Assembly: GCA_905197485.1 (NCBI GenBank) | Contig: CAJJYZ010000015.1 | Coordinates: forward strand, 1-52,463 | Length of the DNA: 52,463 bases | Origin: an uncultured Lachnospiraceae bacterium | Lineage (GTDB): Bacteria; Bacillota; Clostridia; Lachnospirales; Lachnospiraceae | Direction: 5' to 3' | Shown: in pieces, positions 34,181 through 43,082 of the stretch | Layout: each line of letters opens with the position of its first letter | How positions within the stretch are numbered: position 1 is the stretch's first letter | Notes under the pieces: model-generated | What the model was told of the DNA's origin: nothing | Databases searched by the model: none | Seen by the model: only the letters and a program-made list of their open reading frames with translations | Made by a program: the position numbers and the translations under genes

Positions 34181-36556
34181 TTATTTAAACTCTACAATAG
34201 TTACACCGGCATCGCCTTCTCCGAAAGCTCCAAGTCGATAGGACTTGACATGCTTTTGACGCTTTAAGTAATTGTGTACGCCTTGGCGAAGAGCTCCTGT
34301 TCCTTTGCCGTGAACGATGCGAACAGGACTTAAGTGCGCGAGATAGGCATCATCTAAATATTTATCCAGTTCTGCAACAGCTTCATCTACAGTTTTACCA
34401 AGTAAATTAATCTCAGGACTTATGTTCATGGATTTTCCCATTTTCATTTTGCCACTTGATGTACGACGCATTTGCTTCGCGGTGATTGTCGTAGGTTCTT
34501 CGATAATCTCAAGGTCAGAAATATTGACTTGTGAACGGAGAATTCCCATCTGTACGAAAAGATTGCCTTTGCTATCCGGTAGAGAACTGACAGTTCCTGT
34601 CAAATTCATACTTAATACTTTTACAGACTCGCCAAGTTTAAAATCACTTGGTTTATAAGTTTTTTTCGGTTTTTGAACTTCGATTTTGGAACCGTTTTGT
34701 GTTTTGGCAAGCTGCTTACGAATTCGTTCTCTTTCCCGTTCCATATCTGCAGCGGAGATATTTTCTTTACCGAATTTACGGAAATTTTTCATAGTTTCAT
34801 CTGCGAATTCTTTTGCTTCCCTTAAAATGGTATTGGCTTTTTCATTTGCTTCTTTTATGATACGTTCTTTTTGTTCGTCTAAACGAAGTTGTTTTTTCTC
34901 GAAATTTTGTTTTAATTGTTCGATTTCACGTTTGTAAGAAGCAATTTCTTCTCTTTCTTTTTCGATGGTGCGTCTACTGTCTTCCAAATCTGTTAAGAGA
35001 TCTTCAAAGGATTCATCATGTTCTGAAAGTTGTTCTTTTGCCTTCTCAATGATGTAGTCTGGGAGTCCGAGTTTACTGGAAATAGCAAAAGCATTACTTT
35101 TTCCGGGAACACCAAGAAGTAAACGGTAAGTTGGACGTAAAGTTTCTACATCGAATTCGCAACAGGCGTTCTCTACACCGGGTTCTGATAATGCGAATAC
35201 TTTTAACTCGCTGTAATGAGTGGTTGCCATTGTGCGAATTCCCTGCTCATGGAGATAAGAAAGAATGGCAATGGCAAGAGCAGCGCCCTCTGTTGGGTCT
35301 GTTCCCGCGCCCAATTCATCAAAAAGAACAAGGGAATGTTCGTTCACATCTTTTAAGAAAGAAACAATATTTGTCATATGAGAAGAGAAAGTACTTAAAC
35401 TTTGTTCGATACTCTGCTCATCTCCAATATCTGCGAATACATTTTCAAAAATAGCAAGCTCAGAACGATCCAAGGCCGGAATGTGTAAGCCTGCTTGCCC
35501 CATGAGTGTGAAAAGTCCAACCGTTTTTAAAGAAACCGTTTTTCCACCGGTATTTGGGCCGGTAACAATCAATAAATCAAAATCGCCACCCAAGGTTAAA
35601 GTAATCGGAACCACTTTTTTCTTATCTAAAAGAGGGTGTCGTCCTTCGCGAATATGGATGTAACCTTTGGTATTGAAAATTGGCTTGCTTGCATGCATGG
35701 AAAGTGCAAGAGAACCTTTGGCAAAGATAAAGTCAAGTTCTGTTAAAATTCGATAATTTCCACGGATTTCAGAAATATATCCGGCAGCTTCTTCGCTTAA
35801 TTTTGAGAGAATCACTTGAATCTCTTCTTGCTCTTTTCCATATAATTCTTTCAAATCGTTGTTCAATTTTACAACAGACATTGGTTCGATAAATAAAGTA
35901 GAACCGGTAGAAGATTGATCGTGAATCATGCCGGAAACCTGGCTGCGGTATTCTGCCTTGACTGGGAGGCAGTATCGATCACCTCGCATGGTAATCAGTG
36001 CATCTTGCAAATAGGACTTTAAGGAGCCATTGACAAGAGAGACTAAAGTCGAGTGGACTTTGTCATTGACTGCCATGATATTTCTGCGGATTGTTTTGAG
36101 TGTGCTGCTTGCGTCATCTGCAATTTCATCTTCATCGATAATACAGCGAGAAATCTCGTTGGCTAATACGGTTAAAGGTTCTAATTGATTAAAATAAGAA
36201 TCCAAACAATCCTCGGCTTCATCAACTGTATCGTGTCTTCCATAAGATTTTGCACGGTTTGTAACCTGTAGAAGTTTATTAATTTTCAAAAGTTCTCCGC
36301 ATGTAAGAGAGGCGCCTACTTCCAGACGCATCAAAGAGTCCTCAATCGGATAACATCCGCTAAAGGAGAGGCGCCCTTTTTTCACGATTCGAGTGAAAGC
36401 TGCCTCCGTTTGTTCCTGTGCCAGATTCAGTTCGTGGAGATCCATCATCGGTAACAATGATTGACATTTCTGCTTTCCTGCAGGAGAAGATGCCTGATCC
36501 GAAAGTAACGTAATGATTTTATTGTATTCTAATTTTGTTAATGTTTTTTCATTCAT
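34181..36556 (-). CDS. mutS2: Endonuclease MutS2
   Basis: 791 residues, full length. The core ATPase has TGPNTGGKTVSLKT (Walker A) and LVLFDELGAGTDPTEGA (Walker B), a long coiled coil (about 510-620), a KOW-like linker and the C-terminal Smr domain (INLLGKTVDEAVAELDKYLDDA...VRIVHGKGTGALR). MutS2 suppresses recombination and acts on collided ribosomes in Bacillus. It heads the minus-strand unit mutS2-regulator-kinase. Confidence 0.97.
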   Translation of the reverse strand: MNEKTLTKLEYNKIITLLSDQASSPAGKQKCQSLLPMMDLHELNLAQEQTEAAFTRIVKKGRLSFSGCYPIEDSLMRLEVGASLTCGELLKINKLLQVTNRAKSYGRHDTVDEAEDCLDSYFNQLEPLTVLANEISRCIIDEDEIADDASSTLKTIRRNIMAVNDKVHSTLVSLVNGSLKSYLQDALITMRGDRYCLPVKAEYRSQVSGMIHDQSSTGSTLFIEPMSVVKLNNDLKELYGKEQEEIQVILSKLSEEAAGYISEIRGNYRILTELDFIFAKGSLALSMHASKPIFNTKGYIHIREGRHPLLDKKKVVPITLTLGGDFDLLIVTGPNTGGKTVSLKTVGLFTLMGQAGLHIPALDRSELAIFENVFADIGDEQSIEQSLSTFSSHMTNIVSFLKDVNEHSLVLFDELGAGTDPTEGAALAIAILSYLHEQGIRTMATTHYSELKVFALSEPGVENACCEFDVETLRPTYRLLLGVPGKSNAFAISSKLGLPDYIIEKAKEQLSEHDESFEDLLTDLEDSRRTIEKEREEIASYKREIEQLKQNFEKKQLRLDEQKERIIKEANEKANTILREAKEFADETMKNFRKFGKENISAADMERERERIRKQLAKTQNGSKIEVQKPKKTYKPSDFKLGESVKVLSMNLTGTVSSLPDSKGNLFVQMGILRSQVNISDLEIIEEPTTITAKQMRRTSSGKMKMGKSMNISPEINLLGKTVDEAVAELDKYLDDAYLAHLSPVRIVHGKGTGALRQGVHNYLKRQKHVKSYRLGAFGEGDAGVTIVEFK

Positions 36557-36627
36557 ATTTTCACCTAAATTCTCAAATTACTATAAATCTATTTTATCCT
36601 ATTTGGACGAGAATGAAAAGGAAAACA

Positions 36628-36656
36628 TTGAACAATGAAGAGCAATCATGTATACT
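36628..36656 (+). promoter_or_regulatory. Sigma-A promoter of the HtrA-like gene
   Basis: TTGAAC (36628-36633) and TATACT (36651-36656), spacer 17, 31 bases before the start codon. Confidence 0.7.
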
Positions 36657-36687
36657 ATAAAGAGGATGATTAAGGAGAAGAAGTGCT

Positions 36688-37965
36688 ATGGAATCCAACA
36701 AAGATCCGAAAGAATATGAGCAGGAACAATCGGAAAATCAAGAAGAGTATTCTTTCCTTCAGGAAACGATCAAGCGAGAACCGGTAACAGGAAAAATGAT
36801 TGCAAGTCATCTTGGGAAAATCGCTATATATGGTGTGATTTTTGGAATTATGGCTTGTATTAGTTTTTATACGCTCAAACCGTGGGCGGAAAAGAAGTTT
36901 CAAAAAGATTCGGAGAAGGTCGAGATTCCGCAAGATGAAGAAGAGGAAAATAGAGACTCGGAAGAATCGAAAGAAATCGTCATGCCGGAGTTTACAGTAG
37001 AAAGTTTGGAAGAGATGCAGTCTGTTCTTTATGAGGTGGCAAGAGAAGCTGAGAATAGTGTAGTAGAAATTCGAGGAATTCATGGACATGAGGGATGGAT
37101 TCGGGAGAATTATGATACAGTGAATAGCGTATCGGGGGTTATCATTGCAGATACGGGAACTCAGTTTTTGATTCTTGCAGACAATTCAATTATTGAAAAC
37201 TCAGAGAGTTTTACCGCAATATTTGATGAAAAAAGTACATGTGATGTACAACTGCAAAGACAAGATAAGAATCTTGGAATTGCCATTTTTAGTATTTCAA
37301 AATCTTCTGTGAATAGCGGAACATTAGGTCGTGTAAAGCCGATTCCTTTGGGAAATTCAAATATGACAAGACGAGGAGAGATTGTCATGGCAATCGGGAA
37401 ACCGTTAGGATATTCAGGAAGTTATGGTTATGGTGCGGTAAGTTCAGTAGAAGAGAGTATTTCTCCTGCGGATGGAAATTACGGTCTGATCCTGACCGAT
37501 ATTCCGGGAAGTGAGAATGGAACCGGCATCTTGCTAAATACGAAGGGAGAGATGATTGGACTGATTCAGCATCGCCTTACAAGTGGCGAACATGTAACGG
37601 TAACGAATGCCCTTGCAATTTCAGATTTGAAGGTAATGATTGAACTTCTTTCTAATAATCAAGGAGTTCCGTATGTCGGAATTTATGGAACGGATGTGAC
37701 GGAACAAGTAGAAAAAGAGCAAGGAATCCCGATTGGAGTTTATGTGAAAAATGTGGAATCGGAGTCTCCGGCAATGTCAGCCGGAATTCAAGCCGGTGAT
37801 GTCATTACAAAAGTAGGAAGAACAAAAATCAATACATTAGCTGCATATCATAATGCCATATCAGAGTATTCTGTAGGGGAGCAAATCATTCTCTATGGAA
37901 AACGGAAAGGAAATGACGGATATGTAGAGATTGAATTTAAGGTGACAATTGGAAGTCGGGAATAG
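36688..37965 (+). CDS. HtrA/DegP-like membrane protein without a catalytic triad
   Basis: 425 residues. A cytoplasmic N-terminus is followed by one membrane helix (about 49-66), an acidic linker, a chymotrypsin-like fold and a C-terminal PDZ domain (about 330-415; YVGIYG...ESPAMSAGIQAGDVITKVG). The fold is recognised from VVEIRG, AIGKPLGYSGSYGYGAVSS and LLNTKGEMIGLI. All three catalytic positions look lost: the usual T-N-x-H-V-V is LADNSII, D-L-A-V-L is NLGIAIF, and G-N-S-G-G-P-L is ENGTGILL. It is therefore probably a non-proteolytic, PDZ-bearing chaperone or sensor at the membrane. yhaM follows 33 bases later, suggesting an operon. Confidence 0.8.
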   Translation: MESNKDPKEYEQEQSENQEEYSFLQETIKREPVTGKMIASHLGKIAIYGVIFGIMACISFYTLKPWAEKKFQKDSEKVEIPQDEEEENRDSEESKEIVMPEFTVESLEEMQSVLYEVAREAENSVVEIRGIHGHEGWIRENYDTVNSVSGVIIADTGTQFLILADNSIIENSESFTAIFDEKSTCDVQLQRQDKNLGIAIFSISKSSVNSGTLGRVKPIPLGNSNMTRRGEIVMAIGKPLGYSGSYGYGAVSSVEESISPADGNYGLILTDIPGSENGTGILLNTKGEMIGLIQHRLTSGEHVTVTNALAISDLKVMIELLSNNQGVPYVGIYGTDVTEQVEKEQGIPIGVYVKNVESESPAMSAGIQAGDVITKVGRTKINTLAAYHNAISEYSVGEQIILYGKRKGNDGYVEIEFKVTIGSRE

Positions 37966-37998
37966 AACAGATAATAAAACAGTAGAAAGAGGAGAAAG

Positions 37999-38940
37999 AT
38001 GAAATATATCAAAACATTACGTGAGGGAGATTTAGTAAGAGAAATTTATTTATGCAAAATCAAACGTTCTGCAGAAACAAGAAATGGGAAACCATATGAT
38101 AATCTGATTTTACAGGATAAAACGGGAACATTAGATGGGAAAGTATGGGATCCTCATTCTAACGGAATTTCGGATTATGAAGAGATGGACTTTATAGAAG
38201 TGTTCGGGGAAGTCATTAGTTATAATGGGGCATTGCAGCTTAACATTCGACAGATACGAAAGGCGTATGAAGACGAATACGTGGCAGCAGATTATATGCC
38301 TACAAGTGAGAAAAATATTGATGAGATGTATCGGGAATTGCTCGGATATATCAATCAAGTGACGAATGTATATTTGAAAAAACTTTTAGAATATTATTTT
38401 ATAGAAGATGAGGACTTTGTCAAACGATTCAAAAGTCATTCTGCAGCAAAATCAGTACATCATGGATTTGCGGGAGGGTTGTTAGAGCATACACTTAGTA
38501 TTGTAAAATTGTGTGAATATTATGTAAGCGCATATCCGATTTTGAGCAAAGATTTGCTCTATACAGCAGCTATTTTTCATGATATTGGGAAAACAAAGGA
38601 ACTTTCTTCGTTCCCGGAAAATGATTATACAGATGACGGACAACTCTTAGGGCATATTGTGATCGGTGTGGAGATGATTCATGATGCGATTCGGACAATC
38701 GACGGATTCCCAGAGAAACTTGCGAGTGAATTGAAACATTGTATTATTGCACATCATGGAGAATTAGAATATGGTTCACCAAAAAAACCGGCGTTGGCAG
38801 AAGCCATGGCGTTAAATTTCGCGGATAATACAGATGCGAAAATGCAGACGTTGACAGAGATTTTAAAAGATAAAGAAGGGACAGAATGGCTGGGATATAA
38901 TAAGCTGTTCGAGTCAAATTTAAGAAAAACGAGTATTTAA
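37999..38940 (+). CDS. yhaM: 3'-5' exoribonuclease YhaM-like (OB fold plus HD domain)
   Basis: 313 residues. The N-terminal OB-fold nucleic-acid domain has LILQDKTGTLDGKVWDP. The HD phosphohydrolase domain carries HHGFAGGLLEHTLS, the HD pair in AIFHDIGKTKEL, HHGELEYGSPKKP and the final Asp in NFADNTDAKM. This layout defines the YhaM/CBF1 family of Mn2+-dependent 3'-5' exonucleases. GAGGAG lies 5 bases before ATG. Confidence 0.93.
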   Translation: MKYIKTLREGDLVREIYLCKIKRSAETRNGKPYDNLILQDKTGTLDGKVWDPHSNGISDYEEMDFIEVFGEVISYNGALQLNIRQIRKAYEDEYVAADYMPTSEKNIDEMYRELLGYINQVTNVYLKKLLEYYFIEDEDFVKRFKSHSAAKSVHHGFAGGLLEHTLSIVKLCEYYVSAYPILSKDLLYTAAIFHDIGKTKELSSFPENDYTDDGQLLGHIVIGVEMIHDAIRTIDGFPEKLASELKHCIIAHHGELEYGSPKKPALAEAMALNFADNTDAKMQTLTEILKDKEGTEWLGYNKLFESNLRKTSI

Positions 38941-38946
38941 TTCAAT

Positions 38947-39028
38947 TGGGGACGTAGTAAAGTGTAAAAATGCTACGTCCCGAATTCACTTTTGGTGTGT
39001 CCCTTTTTGCGAAGAGGGGTGTCCCCTA
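38947..39028. repeat. MITE/REP-like inverted-repeat element upstream of rlmD
   Basis: About 82 bases bounded by GGGGAC and GTCCCC. The left part is a perfect hairpin GGGACGTAG...CTACGTCCC (38949-38981) and the right part a short GGGG-TGT-CCCC hairpin (about 39016-39026). It has no coding capacity and fills the gap between yhaM and rlmD. Similar GGGACGTAG-type repeats seem familiar from Clostridia, but copy number must be tested in a genome. Confidence 0.5.
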
Positions 39029-39043
39029 TAGAAGGAGCAAGGT

Positions 39044-40438
39044 ATGAACAAGAACGAATTAGTGGTAGTTACGATAGAAGATATTGGTGTAAATGGCGAA
39101 GGAATCGGGAAAATAGACGGTTACACATTGTTTGTGAAGGATGCGGTAATCGGAGACCGAATCGAAGCGAAGATTACGAAGGCGAAGAAAAATTATGGAT
39201 ATGCGCGTTTGATGCGGATATTGGAGCCGTCGGTAGGCAGAGTGGAGGCAAGGTGTCCGGTGGCACGACCATGTGGAGGCTGCCAGATTCAGGAGCTTTC
39301 TTATAAGAAGCAATTGGAATTCAAAGAGAAAAAAGTGCGAGGTAACCTGGAGCGCATTGGAGGGTTCAGCGCAGAAGATTTGAGTCGGATTATGGAGCCG
39401 ATATGTGGGATGGAAGAGCCGTTTTACTACCGGAATAAGGCGCAGTTTCCATTCGGTACGGATAAAGAAGGGAAGATTATCACAGGATTTTATGCGGGAC
39501 GCACGCATCAGATTATTCCAAATACAGAGTGCGCGTTAGGCGTGAAGCAGAATCAGAAAATATTGGAAATCATTTTAGACTTCATGAATGCACACCACAT
39601 CCAGGCGTATAATGAGGAAACCGGAGAGGGACTTCTTCGTCATGCGTTGATTCGATACGGATTTTCCACCGGGGAAATCATGGTTTGTCTTGTGATTAAT
39701 GGGGATAAGATTCCGTTTTCTGAGAAACTTGTGGAAAATCTTCGTGAAATCGAGGGAATGACAAGCATTACTGTGAATGTGAACAGGGAACGGACAAACG
39801 TGATTCTTGGCCGGGAAATAAGACTTCTTTGGGGACAGGAATATATCACCGATTATATTGGAAATGTAAAATATCAGATTTCTCCGCTTTCATTTTATCA
39901 GGTGAATCCGGTGCAGACGGAGAAACTGTATGGACTTGCTTTGGAATATGCAGACTTAAAAGGGGAAGAGACCGTCTGGGATTTGTATTGTGGAATCGGA
40001 ACTATTTCACTATTCCTCGCGCAGAAAGCAAAGCAGGTGTACGGCGTGGAAATTGTGCCGGAAGCGATTGAGGATGCAAAACGAAACGCGGCATTAAACG
40101 GATTTGAAAATGCGGAATTTTTTGTTGGAAAAGCGGAGGAAGTTCTGCCGCAGTATTATGAAAACTATGCGAAGACACACGACGGAGAACATGCCCATGC
40201 GGATGTGATTGTCGTAGACCCTCCAAGAAAAGGCTGCGAAGAGTCTCTTCTTCAGACTATGGTGGATATGGGACCGGAAAGGATTGTGTACGTAAGCTGT
40301 GATTCGGCGACACTGGCGAGAGATTTGAAATTCCTGTGCGGAAAAGGATACGAGATTCGGAAAGTAAGGCCGGTAGATATGTTCCCGCATACGGTGCATG
40401 TCGAGACTTGTGTGTTGCTACAAAGACGAACTATGTAG
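39044..40438 (+). CDS. rlmD: 23S rRNA (uracil-5-)-methyltransferase RlmD
   Basis: 464 residues. The N-terminal TRAM domain is followed by the iron-sulfur cysteines (RCPVARPCGGCQIQE), the SAM domain (SPLSFYQVNPVQTEKLY, VWDLYCGIGTISLFLA), the DPPRKGCEE motif and the catalytic VSCDSATLARD. The gene ends FPHTVHVETCVLLQRRTM. The last ten codons resemble those that close the serine recombinase 4.3 kb downstream, and accessory DNA begins immediately after the stop. The 3' end is therefore the probable attachment site of an integrated element, and the final residues may be element-derived. Confidence 0.95.
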   Translation: MNKNELVVVTIEDIGVNGEGIGKIDGYTLFVKDAVIGDRIEAKITKAKKNYGYARLMRILEPSVGRVEARCPVARPCGGCQIQELSYKKQLEFKEKKVRGNLERIGGFSAEDLSRIMEPICGMEEPFYYRNKAQFPFGTDKEGKIITGFYAGRTHQIIPNTECALGVKQNQKILEIILDFMNAHHIQAYNEETGEGLLRHALIRYGFSTGEIMVCLVINGDKIPFSEKLVENLREIEGMTSITVNVNRERTNVILGREIRLLWGQEYITDYIGNVKYQISPLSFYQVNPVQTEKLYGLALEYADLKGEETVWDLYCGIGTISLFLAQKAKQVYGVEIVPEAIEDAKRNAALNGFENAEFFVGKAEEVLPQYYENYAKTHDGEHAHADVIVVDPPRKGCEESLLQTMVDMGPERIVYVSCDSATLARDLKFLCGKGYEIRKVRPVDMFPHTVHVETCVLLQRRTM

Positions 40439-40440
40439 AA
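40395..40440 (+). other. Candidate left attachment site (attL) in the 3' end of rlmD
   Basis: GTCGAG at 40400-40405, followed by codons for T-C-V-L-L, parallels GTCGAG at 44724-44729 followed by codons for C-V-V-L-L at the recombinase end. Known streptococcal and clostridial integrative elements also use the rumA/rlmD 3' end. The exact 2-bp crossover core cannot be fixed here. Confidence 0.5.
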
Positions 40441-40587
40441 ATCCTTAATTTTAGGCACTTTTTCAAGCATATCGTCTTTACGAGCGAGGGCGATAAAATC
40501 AGAAATAAAGAGATAAAAAACTATATCAATGTTTCAGTAGTTGTTGATATAGAGTGTGGGAACACAAACAATTAAATACTAAACTTT

Positions 40588-40619
40588 AGGGGTACTTGTT
40601 AAAAAAGTATCCCTTTTCA
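40588..40619 (+). terminator. Hairpin terminator in the element's left end
   Basis: AGGGGTACTT and AAAGTATCCC pair (with G-T) around GTTAAA, followed by TTTTC. It lies in the 243-base noncoding stretch between rlmD and the surface-protein fragment, where no other feature was seen except a short GACG/CGTC hairpin. Confidence 0.5.
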
Positions 40620-40681
40620 ATGTAAGACGTTCAGAAATGAGCGTCTATTTTTATACCCAAAATGAAAGGAGCATTAGATTT

Positions 40682-41050
40682 ATGAAAAAGATGTTAAAAC
40701 GATTGTGTACGGGGTTCTTAGCTCTTGCTACTGTCGTTACTGCTTTACCGACTACACCCGTTCATGCAGAAAGTAAGCAATACTGGACGGAGTCAAAAGA
40801 GCGTGTCGGTATCGTTGAAAAAGTAATGAATGACGGTTCGATTGGTTCTACCTTTAACGAGGGACATTTAACCGTTGAGGGCGAGGACGCTTACTGTATT
40901 GACATTAACACAGATTTTAGGAACGGCTACAAGACCAGAGCTGACGCAAGCACCCGCATGAGTGCCGACCAGATAAGCGACGTTGCTTTATCTATTGAAT
41001 ATGTGAAACAGTACACAGACAGCCACAGCGGAATAAGCAAAAATCACGCT
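40682..41050 (+). pseudogene. 5' fragment of a thioester-domain (VaFE-type) surface protein
   Basis: It begins with a signal peptide (KKMLKRLCTGFLALATVVTALPTTPVHA) and the start of a Cys-Gln thioester adhesin domain, with the reactive Cys in EDAYCIDINTDF. Such proteins are large, LPXTG-anchored and carried by Tn1549-like conjugative elements. Homology stops after SGISKNHA (about base 41049), where the frame runs into the reverse strand of a transposase gene and ends at 41191. More than 90% of the expected protein is missing. AAAGGAG lies 10 bases before the ATG, so a short secreted peptide could still be made. Confidence 0.75.
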
Positions 41051-41816
41051 TGCATTCTTTCTTTTGCTCCATCCACCCTATATCTTCTGTCTGATAATAC
41101 TCCCTTGTTTCTATCTGGCTGTGGGCTTTTTCCCGGGTCTTTTTATAGCATCCTTTTTCTTGGATTTTCTTCAAAAACTCTTTTTCTTTAAAATATTCTT
41201 TCACATCTTCATACATCCTCCCTTGATTCCCTTTCAGGACAAGGACATAATCTGCACGTTTTTTCTTAATCTTTTCTGCAATCTCCTTTTGCGTTCCCAT
41301 TGCATCAATGGTAATAATCTGACTCCTTATTTGTATTTTTTCCAACAATTCCGGGATTGCTGTTATCTCATTGCTTTTTTCCTCTACTGCCTTTTGTCCA
41401 AGACAAAAACCATCTTCCTTACTCCATGCAGAAACGATATGAGATGGTTTTTCTTCCTTCCTTTTATTGCCGCACATAGTTTTTCCATCAATACAAATGA
41501 TTTTTTTCAACAATTCTCCATCATTTCTGTTTAACCGTTCCTGCCATTTCGTATAAAGCTGCTGTAAGATTTCAGGCGAAATCATCCCCATAACCCGACG
41601 GATTGTGTCATGAGATGGAGGACCATTTTTTAACTCAATATATTTTCGCAGATAATCCTGGTAATCTTCTGCAAACAGAGCTATTTCTACCCAGTCATCT
41701 GCATTGGTGAGTGTAGCAAACAATACAATAACTGAAATATCTTTTAATGTATGACGTACTTTTCTTTGCTGACGTTTATCCTCAATATATTCCATCCATT
41801 CTAATAATTCCTGCAT
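41050..41816 (-). mobile_element. ISAs1-family transposase, C-terminally truncated
   Basis: DDE transposase of the ISAs1 family. The N-terminal DDE_Tnp_1-associated domain (MQELLEWMEYIEDKRQQRKVRHTLKDISVIVLFATL) is followed by the catalytic Asp in CIDGKTMCGN, the second Asp in TIDAMGTQKEI and Glu in SQIETREYY. Intact proteins are around 360-380 residues; here homology ends at WMEQKKE (about base 41055), after which a few unrelated codons run into the surface-protein fragment. The ATG has an AAGGGGG site. The distal IS end and its inverted repeat are lost, so the copy is probably immobile. Confidence 0.8.
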
Positions 41817-41855
41817 AAAGAAATACCCCCTTTTTCTATATTGTGTATCTACCTA

Positions 41856-41883
41856 TTGAGATATTGAAAATCCATGTTATAAT
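41856..41883 (+). promoter_or_regulatory. Sigma-A promoter of the first YhcG-like gene
   Basis: TTGAGA (41856-41861) and TATAAT (41878-41883), spacer 16, 65 bases before the start codon. Confidence 0.6.
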
Positions 41884-41947
41884 AAAGTTGGGACAAATAA
41901 TTTAAACTGTAATAAAGAAGTTTAGAATACATACGGAGGCAATGAAT

Positions 41948-43024
41948 ATGGATAGCAGAAAGCGTATGGGGAAAGATAAAGATGGAGTGATATTTCCTGT
42001 TGCTCCAAATCTTTCCGAAATGAGTGATAGTTATTTGGATTTTATAGAAGAAGTCAAAAAGGAAATTCAGAAGCAAAGAATTTCTGTGGTATTAAATGCT
42101 AATTCCAGTATGGTTTGCCTTTACTGGAATATTGGTAGAGCCATTTTACAAAAGCAGGAAGAAGAAGGTTGGGGAGCAAAGGTGATTGATCGCATGGCGA
42201 AAGATTTAAAAGATGCTTTCCCGGATATGAGTGGTTTTTCACCGAGAAATATCAAATATATGCGTAAGTTCGCAGAGTGTTGGCCTGATTTTGAAATTGT
42301 GCAACAGCTTGTGGCACAAATTCCATGGCGTACAAATCGAATGTTATTGGATAAGCTGAATACAAAGGAAGAAAGAATCTGGTATGCACACAAAACCATT
42401 GAAAATGGTTGGAGCAGTAATGTTTTGGAACTTCAAATCCAAAGTGGTTTGATGGAGCGTACCGGAAAAAGCGTAAACAACTTTCCTGTTGCTCTGCCAC
42501 CGGCGGATTCCGATATGGCAGACCAGATTTTCAAAGATCCCTATTTGTTTGATTTCCTGGGAACAGATATGCCAAGACGAGAAGTGGAAATCGAACGTCA
42601 GTTGACGGAGCATATCCAAAACTTCCTGTTAGAGTTGGGACAGGGATTTGCGTTTGTGGGCAGACAGGTTCATCTGGAAGTTGGAGGAGACGATTTTTAT
42701 ATTGATCTCTTGTTTTATCACTTAAAGCTACGCTGTTATGTGGTAATTGAATTAAAAGCTTGTGACTTTGAGCCGGGATTTATCAGTCAGCTGAATATGT
42801 ACCAAAATGCTGTGAATGACATCCTGCGTCATCCGGAAGATAAGCCTACGATTGGCTTGCTTTTGGTGAAAGGAAAAAACGAGACGGTTGTGGAATATTC
42901 ACTTGCAGGTTATCAAAATCCGATTGGCGTTGCAGAATGGAAAAATCAGATGGTTCAAGCACTGCCGGAAGAACTGAGAAGCAGTTTGCCATCCATTGAG
43001 GAAATCGAAAAAGAATTGGACTAA
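41948..43024 (+). CDS. YhcG-family (DUF1016) PD-(D/E)XK nuclease-like protein (358 aa)
   Basis: The N-terminal DUF1016_N domain (about 40-190) shows the winged-helix-like segment LYWNIGRAILQKQEEEGWGAKVIDRMAKDLKDAFPDMSGFS. The C-terminal nuclease domain has FVGRQVHLEVGGDDFYIDLLFYHLKLRCYVVIELKACDFEPG, with Asp and E-x-K of the PD-(D/E)XK fold. Such proteins accompany restriction-modification and mobile elements. The start at 41948 lies 8 bases after GGAGG. A second family member at 47486-48496 is interrupted by a stop codon. Confidence 0.85.
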   Translation: MDSRKRMGKDKDGVIFPVAPNLSEMSDSYLDFIEEVKKEIQKQRISVVLNANSSMVCLYWNIGRAILQKQEEEGWGAKVIDRMAKDLKDAFPDMSGFSPRNIKYMRKFAECWPDFEIVQQLVAQIPWRTNRMLLDKLNTKEERIWYAHKTIENGWSSNVLELQIQSGLMERTGKSVNNFPVALPPADSDMADQIFKDPYLFDFLGTDMPRREVEIERQLTEHIQNFLLELGQGFAFVGRQVHLEVGGDDFYIDLLFYHLKLRCYVVIELKACDFEPGFISQLNMYQNAVNDILRHPEDKPTIGLLLVKGKNETVVEYSLAGYQNPIGVAEWKNQMVQALPEELRSSLPSIEEIEKELD

Positions 43025-43082
43025 AAAGTGCCACAGGCTGTGGCACAATTAGAAAAGGTTTGGAAACGGAGGTGGATAACCG

